Assembly: GCA_018716115.1 (NCBI GenBank)
Contig: DVKF01000009.1
Span: 1 to 49,417 of the forward strand
Length of the DNA stretch: 49,417 bases
Direction: 5' to 3'
DNA from: Candidatus Alloscybalousia intestinigallinarum
Lineage (GTDB): Bacteria > Bacillota_I > Bacilli_A > RF39 > UBA660
The notes under the pieces: model-generated
The model's database searches: none
The model's input: the letters and a program-made list of their open reading frames with translations, nothing else
What the model was told of the DNA's origin: nothing
Shown: piece after piece, positions 33,067-41,560 of the stretch
Position numbering within the stretch: position 1 is the first letter of the stretch
How the letters are laid out: every line of letters starts with the position of its first letter
Made by a program: the position numbers and the translations under genes

Positions 33067-34376
33067 TTTAATTCCTCCTGTATTAACTGCATAATTTTTC
33101 TTTCAAAGATTCCGATTTCAAAATAGTTCTCATATATCTGTCTTCCTTTTCTCTTTATCTCTTCTAAGTCTGTTTTATGATCAATGATGTATATAATCTT
33201 TTTATACAGTTCATCACTATTATCACTTTGAAACACAAACCCATTTTCTTTATCTTCAATATAGTAAGAGGTGCCTGTCCTATTTGAGCATAGGCAGATA
33301 TTACCCAACATAAAATTTTCTGTTGCAACAACTGGCATAGGATCATCTATCGATGCTAATACCAATACATCGATAGCATCGTATATTTTATATAGTTCTG
33401 TTCTAGAAACTGATTTATATAGTTTAACATTAGCATGTTCTTTGGCATATTCTTGAATTTCTTGTTTTATATTCATGCCTTCTAAATCATTTTCATATGG
33501 GTCACCTATGAAAATGAATTCAGATTTGTTTTGGTATTTTTTTGTCAATTTTTGAATTGCTTTTAATAACACTAGTTGCCCTTTCCTCTTTCCAATTGTA
33601 CCTGCTAATAGAAAGCGTACTTTATTATTATTTTCACTTGATTTTTTACTTAATTCAGCTTCATCAAAAACGCCATAGTTTAAAACATTGGGATAATAAT
33701 GATATCCACGTATAGCTAATTGATCTGCTGCATATTGTCCTCCACAAAACACTTTGATATTAGGGGTTATATTTTTTGGCATACCAGAATCTAGAATATT
33801 ATAGGATTCTGATCCTTCATGAATCCACCAAAAAATTTTTTTTCTTGTATTAAAGTATCGGCGAACAAAATTGTATAAGGTAGCTGTCACCATGATGGTA
33901 ATATCAAAGTGGTTTACAAATATATCTAGATCCATCTTGTCAAAAAAGTGACATGTTTCTGATTTCAAATATTGGACATATTTCATCTGTGGCATAATGA
34001 TAACTGGAACACCAATATTTATAAATTCTTCCATTAACGGTCCATCTTTTAGTGAAATAACTGTGACAAAATAATTATTTTTCACTAGAACTTTAGCAGT
34101 ATCTAAAACGACAATAGGTGCTCCCGTTCTACTTAGTTCATGGGTAATTAAAAGAATATTTTTCGAATTATTTGTAAGACTTTTGGATGGGTAATAAATA
34201 TAGTTGATACTACTTCTATATAGTGGCTCATCTATTATTTTTTCTTCATTTATATGATTGTTTATTAATTTTTTTAAATCTTTTATAAAATTATCTGATG
34301 GGATATTATTTTCATTAACAAAATACTTTTCTATTGAAAATTCATCCTGTTTCACATTTCTATTTTCGCTGTTCAT
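33063..34376 (-). CDS. GT4-family glycosyltransferase
   Basis: About 437 residues. The N-terminal ~60 residues are an extension. The GT-B fold starts at ILLITHELSRTGAPIVVLDT (TGAP phosphate loop) and the donor domain has RFLLAGTIGKRKGQLVLL and FIGDPYENDLEG. The usual E-x7-E signature is replaced by DPMPVVATENFMLGNICLC, giving the DPxPVVxxE variant found in O-antigen GT4 enzymes. ATG 34376 lies about eight bases after GGTGAT; ATG 34388 is less likely. It follows the WbdD-like gene by 21 bases and overlaps the epimerase gene. Confidence 0.87.
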   Translation of the reverse strand: MNSENRNVKQDEFSIEKYFVNENNIPSDNFIKDLKKLINNHINEEKIIDEPLYRSSINYIYYPSKSLTNNSKNILLITHELSRTGAPIVVLDTAKVLVKNNYFVTVISLKDGPLMEEFINIGVPVIIMPQMKYVQYLKSETCHFFDKMDLDIFVNHFDITIMVTATLYNFVRRYFNTRKKIFWWIHEGSESYNILDSGMPKNITPNIKVFCGGQYAADQLAIRGYHYYPNVLNYGVFDEAELSKKSSENNNKVRFLLAGTIGKRKGQLVLLKAIQKLTKKYQNKSEFIFIGDPYENDLEGMNIKQEIQEYAKEHANVKLYKSVSRTELYKIYDAIDVLVLASIDDPMPVVATENFMLGNICLCSNRTGTSYYIEDKENGFVFQSDNSDELYKKIIYIIDHKTDLEEIKRKGRQIYENYFEIGIFERKIMQLIQEELK

Positions 34377-34396
34377 CTTTATCACCATTCACTATA

Positions 34397-36520
34397 TTAT
34401 TTTTTCAGCTTCCTAATCTTCTCTATTATTTTCCACCCTTTACTATTAAGTAATTCTTTTAATTCTTTATCTAAATTTTCTTTCTCTTTAGATAATTTTC
34501 TATTATTTTCTTTTAATTTTTTGTTTTCTTGTTCTAAGGTTTCTTTTTCTTGAAAGAACTGTTTCTGATCGCTAGCAGATAATTTTTCTAATTTTATACT
34601 TATGGTTAGCTTTTCTTTATTGTATGGGAAAACAATAAACGGATGTTCTGATGTTAACATCTTTTTGTGATTAAACAAGTTAATATTGTATTCATCATAG
34701 TCAATCCTTCGACCATTTATTTTTATATCACTAAAATACATTAATTTGTTCCCTGTTATTATCGGGTCAAAACGAACTCTTAAAACTTTCTTGGGTAGTG
34801 TAAAATCAACTATATATTCACCAGTTGTTTTACCGTTTTTATATTTATTTATTAGTTTGTTTTTTTCACAGAAATCGTTACCATCATCATAATAAATAAC
34901 AGTTAAAAGTTCTTCTTCATCAGATTGACTATTTCTACAACCGTCTAAAATATGTTTCTTGTCTGTATCTATCACCCGTTGATATTTTGTAAAATAATAT
35001 TTTTCTATTTGATTAAATAATGTTCTTTTATTCTTCGTAATCCCATATTTTTTATAAATGCGCTCAATGGATAGATATTTAGATATTAAACTATTTGTAC
35101 CAAAAACATAGGCTAATGAATAATATATTAAATACTCTGTTGGTAACTCTTTATCTATTTCCCATTCTTGATCTATAAATACATATTCACCTTTTTTATT
35201 TTTTATAATATTGGAAGCGTTACCATCCATGAGAGCTAATTTCATCACATATGTTTCATTTTTATAATTCGTTTTTACTTCATCAATTATTGGGTTGGTA
35301 ATTTTCTTTTTAACTGAAATAGAATAGTAGAAAGACACTAGATTATCTATTTCTTCTTCGACAAGATCCCATTGATTTCTCTTAGATAATTCAATGATAT
35401 ATTCGGCAACATTTTTTCCTTCAATCCATTCTATTAGATATTTCCCATTTTGTTCTTCAATATCACATATTTTAATATTCATCGCTTTTACTTTTTTATG
35501 AATTTCAACTAATTTATCTAAATGTAATTTAGCTTTGGGGTTATCAGGAATTTTATAGATATTATGTTTTTCATCTTCTATGGTAATCGTCTTAAAATCT
35601 AAATTTCTATAATCTAGATTCCTAGCATAGATAATATCTGATAGTGTCGAGCTATCAAAACCAAACTCAATTAAAAATGAATTTGAAAAAAAGCCAAAAG
35701 CCTCATTTTCGATTAAACCACTTATCGTTTTTAAAACATCAAAATTTATTTTGCCTCCGTATGGATAAATTGGTATTGAAGATATTTCATTTTCTTTTGG
35801 CAATCTTTTATCTGTATATACAATCGTAGGCAATTTATAATCAGGAAATGGGTAATAAAATTTAGTTTTTGTAAAACCGTGTTTCGTTATTAAGTTAATT
35901 AGTTCTTTTTGGCCAAAAGTTTGTACCTTATACGCCTCATAGCCTTCTAACCCTACATAAGGTTTAACGATATGATCTTCATTCGCACCTGCCCAATATT
36001 TAATGCCATATCGGTTTTCTATCGCTATTAGTACTTTTCCATTAGGTTTTAATAATTTTTTTATTTTTTCTAAGAATTCATCGAATGGTTCGTTAGATTT
36101 AAAAAATAATTTTGCGTATTCAAAAACACCTATCAAAATAATGTAGTCGAATTTTTGATCAATTTTAATATCATTAAAATTTCCAGCATATACTTCTAAA
36201 TTATCTTTATTTTGATGGCGATAATAAGTAATTTCTGCTCTTCTTTTTGATCCTTCAACACACACTACATTTTGACATTTTTCACAGAGGCTACCAGTTA
36301 AAGTGCCACAACCACATCCTATTTCTAATACCTTATCTTGCTTAGTAAACGGGTACCAATTTAAAATATTTTTTCTTACATCGGTAACTAGGTAGAAAAT
36401 ATCTTCCTTGGTGTGATCGATTGGCTTTCCACTTTTATAATGTTCTAATAATTTTTCTTCAACATCCCCATCATTGTAAATGTTTTTTCCATCATAATAT
36501 TTTAAGTTTAATTTTGTCAT
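34397..36520 (-). CDS. WbdD-like protein: SAM methyltransferase, kinase-like domain, beta-sandwich and C-terminal coiled coil
   Basis: About 707 residues (numbers from the upstream GTG, two codons longer). Class I methyltransferase at ~40-235 with VLEIGCGCGTL (66-75) and ILIGVFEYAKL. A kinase-like domain at ~320-470 keeps a catalytic-loop pair, Asp434 and Asn439 in LMDGNASNII, and the metal Asp452 in VFIDQEWE. A beta-rich segment follows at ~540-648 and a coiled coil at ~655-693, with a WKIIEKIRKLKK tail. Methyltransferase-kinase-coiled coil is the order of E. coli WbdD, which caps O9a chains with methyl-phosphate and sets their length through its coiled coil. Start ATG 36520 (GGGGTG five bases upstream). 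It is the first gene after a strong promoter. Confidence 0.8.
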   Translation of the reverse strand: MTKLNLKYYDGKNIYNDGDVEEKLLEHYKSGKPIDHTKEDIFYLVTDVRKNILNWYPFTKQDKVLEIGCGCGTLTGSLCEKCQNVVCVEGSKRRAEITYYRHQNKDNLEVYAGNFNDIKIDQKFDYIILIGVFEYAKLFFKSNEPFDEFLEKIKKLLKPNGKVLIAIENRYGIKYWAGANEDHIVKPYVGLEGYEAYKVQTFGQKELINLITKHGFTKTKFYYPFPDYKLPTIVYTDKRLPKENEISSIPIYPYGGKINFDVLKTISGLIENEAFGFFSNSFLIEFGFDSSTLSDIIYARNLDYRNLDFKTITIEDEKHNIYKIPDNPKAKLHLDKLVEIHKKVKAMNIKICDIEEQNGKYLIEWIEGKNVAEYIIELSKRNQWDLVEEEIDNLVSFYYSISVKKKITNPIIDEVKTNYKNETYVMKLALMDGNASNIIKNKKGEYVFIDQEWEIDKELPTEYLIYYSLAYVFGTNSLISKYLSIERIYKKYGITKNKRTLFNQIEKYYFTKYQRVIDTDKKHILDGCRNSQSDEEELLTVIYYDDGNDFCEKNKLINKYKNGKTTGEYIVDFTLPKKVLRVRFDPIITGNKLMYFSDIKINGRRIDYDEYNINLFNHKKMLTSEHPFIVFPYNKEKLTISIKLEKLSASDQKQFFQEKETLEQENKKLKENNRKLSKEKENLDKELKELLNSKGWKIIEKIRKLKK

Positions 36521-36855
36521 TTCCACACCCCTGTCATTATCATTTTTTTATTATTCTGCTTCAATTGATTAATTTCTATTATATAAAAAAAGAAAGATTA
36601 TCTCAAGTGATATTCAAATATTCAGTAAAAAAGAAAATTTATGTGGGAATAAATTTTACGAGTAAATAGAATTATCTTACTTTTATGATAAAGTTTTTGT
36701 TTGCTTTTTAGTAGTTGCTTAAATCTATTATCGAAATAAAAGCATTCCTCATGCAATGATATAACTATTTTTCAGAAGTTTATTATCTATCTACCTTTAG
36801 ATATCTCATTCCATTTATTCATAGTTTATAGTTTCAAAAATTCAAGCAATATTTT
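36521..36855. other. 335-base intergenic region with the operon promoter
   Basis: No open reading frame with a plausible ribosome site is seen on either strand. The promoter for the minus-strand operon lies at 36578-36606 and a leader of about 50 bases precedes the ATG at 36520. The rest is A+T-rich. A short CAAGC/GCTTG hairpin over the end of the gene stopping at 36856 is too weak to call a terminator. Confidence 0.6.
36578..36606 (-). promoter_or_regulatory. Strong sigma-A-type promoter of the polysaccharide operon
   Basis: On the minus strand TTGAGA (36606-36601, five of six to TTGACA) is followed after 17 bases by a perfect TATAAT (36583-36578). The expected start is near 36571. It is the best promoter in the window, and the genes downstream from 36520 to 16596 are nearly all coupled or separated by few bases. 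Confidence 0.75.
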
Positions 36856-38373
36856 CTACACATAGCTTGTATATAATATAAAAATATCACTTATTTCGAT
36901 AATGAGCAAGCTTAACACCGAAATTTCCTGAACATATTTTAAATTTCTAGTTCTTGGTTTTCTCTTTAAACAGAACATAAATAGAATAAAAAATGGTAAA
37001 AAGTATCTACCTTGTACTCCATCTACGACATTGCTTCCTACTCCACTCCATGTTAGATATTCAACACCAAAAACACAGAAACTTAAGATGATTCCTACAA
37101 TCAGAAAATAAAGTTTGGTTGATCTTTCTAAACTCTGTTTTTCTTTTTCTAAGAATAACGTGAAAAAGAATAAAACAATATAGGCAATATAACTAGGATA
37201 AAATAAAGATATATCCGTATTTCCTAATTGTCTTCCAAATAATCCTTCTACATAGAGATTAAAATTCGTAAATAGAGTAGATAAACAAACTACTAAGAAT
37301 TTAAATGGTTGTTTGATAACGTATTCTAATTGTTTCATCGTATCAATTTCGTTTCCAGAAATAAATAGTGCGAATTCATTATCGTAACCTAGGCCAATCA
37401 TAATCAATAGTACAGCTATCGCTAGAGAGAGAATTGTCGCTATAATCAGAATAATTTTTTCTCTTTTCGTGGTAATTTTCTTTTTCAGTAACCACACTAA
37501 TCCAATCAGTGGAAAATAAATAAATTTACTACTAGAAACTAAAACCATTAATATACTTAATAAACTAACTTGTTTTAGCGCAATATTTTCTTTTTGAAAC
37601 TTTAGCTTTAATACATAGCTGATCAGTAGTAAACAGGTTAAATTGGTAAAATTATCTGCACCTATCGATGACATCTGTTGTAGAACCATAGGATTAAATA
37701 AATAGATCATACCAAATAACTTCCCAACGGGTAAAAATTTGATGATGAAGTAACCTGCGCTTAAGAAAAAAATCATCTGAAATATTTTAGCTAAATACAT
37801 CGATACATAAAGATTTAAATCTAGTAGTCTACCAATCGCAAAACCACTAGCCGATAATAAATACGGTGTTGGAGAATTTAAAACGGTATAAGTAAAAAAA
37901 GGATTCATTCTCACTAGATTTTCATAATCAGTTTCTTTTGTTAATGCTTCACTAAGAGAGGAAAAATTAGTTATCTTTTTATCATCAACTTCATTTACCC
38001 CTTCTGGAACATAGACAATTCCTTTATTTTCTTCATCTTTTGCGGTAATGATATTTCCATAGGATAAATCGAGAGCTTTTACTAGGTGAGCTGTCTCATC
38101 CATAATTCGATATGGACCTAAAAATAATGTATAGAGAAAACAAATAGGAATTCCTAGTAGAAGGAAAATTTTTTCTAAATGTTTTTTCTCTTTTCGGTAA
38201 AGAATAAAGATTTCGATTAGTAGAAAACAACTAAATATCAAAATAAAGATGCCATCCATAAATAAATTAGGGTGACATCCATAACGAAAAATAAAGATTC
38301 CTAAAAGTATGGAAGTCATTCCTTCGATTAGATAAAGAAGTGTTGTTGTCGCTTTTTCTTTATTTTTCTCCAT
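36856..38373 (-). CDS. DUF2142 polytopic membrane protein, probable GT-C glycosyltransferase
   Basis: 505 residues with about 12 membrane helices. The first long external loop has GPYRIMDETAHLVKALDL, where DE..H is the DUF2142/GT-C acidic motif, and the C-terminus carries VVDGVQGRYFLPFF, shared with the protein at 19873. A large external loop (~100-175) includes NPFFTYTVLNSPTPYLLSA. It is a second, divergent copy, so two different branch sugars may be added outside the cell. AAAGGATG precedes ATG 38373. The end of this gene lies 250 bases upstream of the strong promoter. Confidence 0.82.
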   Translation of the reverse strand: MEKNKEKATTTLLYLIEGMTSILLGIFIFRYGCHPNLFMDGIFILIFSCFLLIEIFILYRKEKKHLEKIFLLLGIPICFLYTLFLGPYRIMDETAHLVKALDLSYGNIITAKDEENKGIVYVPEGVNEVDDKKITNFSSLSEALTKETDYENLVRMNPFFTYTVLNSPTPYLLSASGFAIGRLLDLNLYVSMYLAKIFQMIFFLSAGYFIIKFLPVGKLFGMIYLFNPMVLQQMSSIGADNFTNLTCLLLISYVLKLKFQKENIALKQVSLLSILMVLVSSSKFIYFPLIGLVWLLKKKITTKREKIILIIATILSLAIAVLLIMIGLGYDNEFALFISGNEIDTMKQLEYVIKQPFKFLVVCLSTLFTNFNLYVEGLFGRQLGNTDISLFYPSYIAYIVLFFFTLFLEKEKQSLERSTKLYFLIVGIILSFCVFGVEYLTWSGVGSNVVDGVQGRYFLPFFILFMFCLKRKPRTRNLKYVQEISVLSLLIIEISDIFILYTSYV

Positions 38374-38387
38374 GTCGACATCCTTTC

Positions 38388-39254
38388 TTATTTTCTTAGT
38401 AAATCTTGAAAGAAATAGCCAATTGAAAGAATAATTTCTGATAAAAAGGCAGTGAATTTTAATAAGAATCTTTCTACAGTAGAAGCATTATTATATTCTA
38501 CTTCAAAATAATATTGACTTTTCTTTTGTGCTTTATATTTTTTTAGTCTTTTTAAACTTTTATCGATGGTGACTGAATGATTATGAATAATCGTTACTTT
38601 ATTACTGACAAGATTTATTTTTTTCTTTACTTCTAACTTCTTGGCTAAAATATTTTCTTCATAATAAAGAAAAACATGGTCATCTAAATAGTTTACTGCT
38701 TGTAGTGTTTTGGATTGAATTAAAAAGAAACATCCAGATAAAACATCGGCAATACTGAAATCTCCTTGATAATAATCATCGCTATAATAGAGATATTTCT
38801 TTCTAAAGAAACGATGAACATAAGCTAAGTTAAGTACAATTTCTTGTTTAGGGGTAGGATTTTTCCAACCTCTATTTTTAGTTCCCCTTTCTAAAATAGT
38901 TGGGGCAACAATTCCAACATTTTTTCGATGAAGTAATTTAATTAATACTTCGATATCCTCTTCTTTATCAATAATTACATCTGCATTAGAAATAATGATA
39001 TTACACTCTTTATATTCTTCGATTAAATATTTAGCCCCTATATTAATCGCATAGGAATACCCCTTATTCTCTTCATTACAGATTACTTTTAATTTTGGTA
39101 ATTTTAACTTCTTTAACTTGGATGCTGAATCGTCACTAGAATGATTATCTACAACGACGATTTTATCTAAGATGTGGTAATCTTTAATATTATTGATTAA
39201 CTTTTCAGTAGAAGTAAAATCATTATAATTGACAATAATTATTCCTGTTTTCAT
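38388..39254 (-). CDS. GT2 glycosyltransferase, rhamnosyltransferase-like
   Basis: 288 residues. TGIIIVNYNDFTSTEKLI, IVVDNHSSDDSASKL, NEENKGYSYAINIGAKYLI and IIISNADVIID (metal-site variant NAD) are the RfbN/WbbL-type GT-A motifs; VLSGCFFLIQ and FLYYEENILAKKL complete the acceptor region. A hydrophobic C-terminal segment (FTAFLSEIILSIGYFF) may attach it to the membrane. Its ATG overlaps the ligase-like gene by four bases (39251-39254), so they are co-translated. Confidence 0.87.
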   Translation of the reverse strand: MKTGIIIVNYNDFTSTEKLINNIKDYHILDKIVVVDNHSSDDSASKLKKLKLPKLKVICNEENKGYSYAINIGAKYLIEEYKECNIIISNADVIIDKEEDIEVLIKLLHRKNVGIVAPTILERGTKNRGWKNPTPKQEIVLNLAYVHRFFRKKYLYYSDDYYQGDFSIADVLSGCFFLIQSKTLQAVNYLDDHVFLYYEENILAKKLEVKKKINLVSNKVTIIHNHSVTIDKSLKRLKKYKAQKKSQYYFEVEYNNASTVERFLLKFTAFLSEIILSIGYFFQDLLRK

Positions 39255-40546
39255 CCTATTTCCTTTCTATTTTGATTATTCTTACTAATCATCGTAATTA
39301 AAATTAAGGCAACAAATATACTGACAGCTGGAGAGGTTAATACATGTCCAGATAAACACATTAATACTATACTAATTCCTAACGCAAGAAAATAGATATA
39401 GTCTTCTCTTTTTTGAAGTTTTAAACTTAAGACAATACAATAGATAAAAGGTGTCATATAGATAAGAAACCCAACTATTCCATGTCTAAATAAAATATCA
39501 AATGGATCAATCTCAATCGTTTTTCTATTTTCTTCTAAAGTTCCATAGTTTTCTATATAACCGATTCCTAATAATTTTTCTATTATTGGTGCTTGATGAT
39601 AATTAGAAGCTGTTTCTTCTAAAAAGGATAATCTACTACTAAAGACAAAATGATCAAATAACTCATAGTTTGTAAATATTTCTGTGACATGATCTACTTC
39701 TAAGAAATCTAAATGAATCTTTATATTCTGATAGAAATTGGTTTTAGGAATAAGTACTATTCCTACCCCACTAACTACAATAATAGTGGTTAACATTAAC
39801 GAAATTATTTTCACATTCTTTTTTTCGATTTGTTTTTTTATCAAGAAAAAGAAGAAAACTAGTAGTGTAATTCCTAAACTCAAGATTACAATTTTACTTC
39901 CTAAGTTAAAGATGACGTAAAGTCCTGCTAGAGAAATAAAAATCTTTTTGATTAGTCCTTTCGTCTTTATTAAATAATAGACAATAAAGGGAATCGCTAT
40001 AGATAAAACCGCACTAATTTCATTAGATGAATTAAACCAACCGATATTTCCTGTTTTTCCTTCGGTATAACCATTTAATTCTAAACCGAAAATAGTAGGA
40101 ATTATAATAAAGAAAATATAAATCAAAGCAATATAAACAAAATGTTTTTTTTCGATAATGATATTTTGTTTCTTAGAAATCGTAAACAATAGTACTAATA
40201 AAAATGGAAAATAGAACGCTCTTATAGTATTGGATAATTCATAAAATAATACACTGCTACCCTTTGATAAATAGACTTCTCCAAGAAAGAGAACTAAATA
40301 TCCCACTAACAGTCCTATCAGATAGTTTTCCTTCTTTTTATCTTCTTTTGGTACGATCAATAAATAGTATAAAAATAGAAATAGTAAGAATAATACCCGA
40401 ATCACAATACCAAGCGTAATCTTTATTTGTAAGACATGGATACAAAAAGAAGTGAAAAGATCGATAATTGGTTGCATATATAAAAAGATTAGAATAATTA
40501 AACTAATATTTTTTTGAATCCAATTAGATTTATTTTTATTTCTCAT
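39251..40546 (-). CDS. O-antigen ligase/polymerase-like membrane protein (Wzy/WaaL/TuaE group)
   Basis: 431 residues with about 11-12 membrane helices and one large external loop (~270-360). That loop carries FSSRLSFLEETASNYHQ and LLGIGYIENYG with an HGIVGFLIY stretch just after, which is the loop pattern of O-antigen ligase (Wzy_C) proteins. The motif with Arg and the His of HGIVG correspond to residues needed in WaaL and Wzy enzymes. It either polymerises repeat units outside or joins a glycan to an acceptor. It is first in a three-gene block with the GT2 and the DUF2142 gene. AAAGGGTAAAAT precedes ATG 40546. Confidence 0.8.
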   Translation of the reverse strand: MRNKNKSNWIQKNISLIILIFLYMQPIIDLFTSFCIHVLQIKITLGIVIRVLFLLFLFLYYLLIVPKEDKKKENYLIGLLVGYLVLFLGEVYLSKGSSVLFYELSNTIRAFYFPFLLVLLFTISKKQNIIIEKKHFVYIALIYIFFIIIPTIFGLELNGYTEGKTGNIGWFNSSNEISAVLSIAIPFIVYYLIKTKGLIKKIFISLAGLYVIFNLGSKIVILSLGITLLVFFFFLIKKQIEKKNVKIISLMLTTIIVVSGVGIVLIPKTNFYQNIKIHLDFLEVDHVTEIFTNYELFDHFVFSSRLSFLEETASNYHQAPIIEKLLGIGYIENYGTLEENRKTIEIDPFDILFRHGIVGFLIYMTPFIYCIVLSLKLQKREDYIYFLALGISIVLMCLSGHVLTSPAVSIFVALILITMISKNNQNRKEIG

Positions 40547-40674
40547 ATTTTACCCTTTCTATTTTGATTATCTACTTTTCAACTCAATTAAGAAGTTAGT
40601 TTTATCCTAAATATCGAATAGAAAAATAATCAATCATTAAATTTTCTTTTTTGTTGCTTAACTTTCAAATATTC

Positions 40675-41403
40675 CTAAAGCGATTCTTCTTCTAAGTTTC
40701 TTTTTTCATACTCTTTACCCAACCACTCACATATACTTCGATAAGTTTCTTCATATACTCCGGAAATCTTCATCGTCTTTGTAATATTTTTCCGAGCTAG
40801 ATAAGTATTTTTCTCAAATAAATTTGGATCAATCTCCCTTCCGCTCTTACTGATCATTTCTGGACCTAATAAAGTAGTCGCACTTCCTTTACATAAACCA
40901 ACAAGAATAATAGTTATCAATAAGCTGTAAATTTTTTGATAATGATCTAGATGAAATTCTTCTTGTTTTTTTAATAGTATAAGTGTTATTACCATAATCA
41001 CTAATGAGATAACACTTCCTATTATTATATTGGTATCTATCGAAACATTCTTTATTTTAAATACCGTTAGAAAACTTTCTACTTGTACCATTTTATCTTG
41101 ACTATTTAAAAATAAATCTTGGAGAATTACTGTTATATTGCTTAATCCAACCGTTATTCCATACAGAATCATTCTAGTTCTTTTTTTCAAGAAAATCATG
41201 ATACCAATAAGTAAAAAAATCCAACTTAATGTAAATAGAAATGGACTCCATGTTGCCTTTATTTCTAGTCCTATTTCTTTTCTAAGAATAATATCTGGTA
41301 ATAATAAAGAAACTATTATTCCGATAATGATAAGAAAAATACTAATCAAAAAACGATAGTGTGTTCTTAAATAAGTATATGGTTGTTTGTCCTGTTTTGT
41401 CAT
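40675..41403 (-). CDS. Five-helix membrane protein of unknown function
   Basis: 242 residues. About five membrane helices (~16-36, 50-69, 75-95, 122-144, 155-173), then a C-terminal ~65-residue polar domain (GSATTLLGPEMISKSGREID .. YRSICEWLGKEYEKRN) that ends acidic. The layout recalls the membrane part of lipoteichoic acid synthase-type proteins without their catalytic domain, but I see no conserved motif that supports this. AGGGGGAAAAT precedes ATG 41403. Divergent from the PASTA gene. A 128-base gap separates it from the ligase-like gene with no clear terminator. Confidence 0.65.
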   Translation of the reverse strand: MTKQDKQPYTYLRTHYRFLISIFLIIIGIIVSLLLPDIILRKEIGLEIKATWSPFLFTLSWIFLLIGIMIFLKKRTRMILYGITVGLSNITVILQDLFLNSQDKMVQVESFLTVFKIKNVSIDTNIIIGSVISLVIMVITLILLKKQEEFHLDHYQKIYSLLITIILVGLCKGSATTLLGPEMISKSGREIDPNLFEKNTYLARKNITKTMKISGVYEETYRSICEWLGKEYEKRNLEEESL

Positions 41404-41508
41404 ATTTTCCCCCTAATACTGTTATTATATCATCATTTATCTTTTTCGTCTTATACTTTTCATCTTTTATTCGGACACTTTAGTTTACAGATTAAGAGCA
41501 AGTTTATC

Positions 41509-41536
41509 TTGTAGACTAGGATTTTTATTATATAAT
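41509..41536 (+). promoter_or_regulatory. Probable promoter of the PASTA gene
   Basis: TATAAT at 41531-41536 with TTGTAG at 41509-41514, 16 bases apart (only the TTG matches the -35 consensus). The start would be near 41543, ahead of AGAGGTGG at 41549-41556. Confidence 0.45.
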
Positions 41537-41560
41537 AATATTAATAGAGAGGTGGTATAA

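Noticed and set aside
33164..33456. Small frames on both strands within the GT4 gene at 33063
   Set aside because: Overlap a continuous, well-matched glycosyltransferase and have no own start signals.
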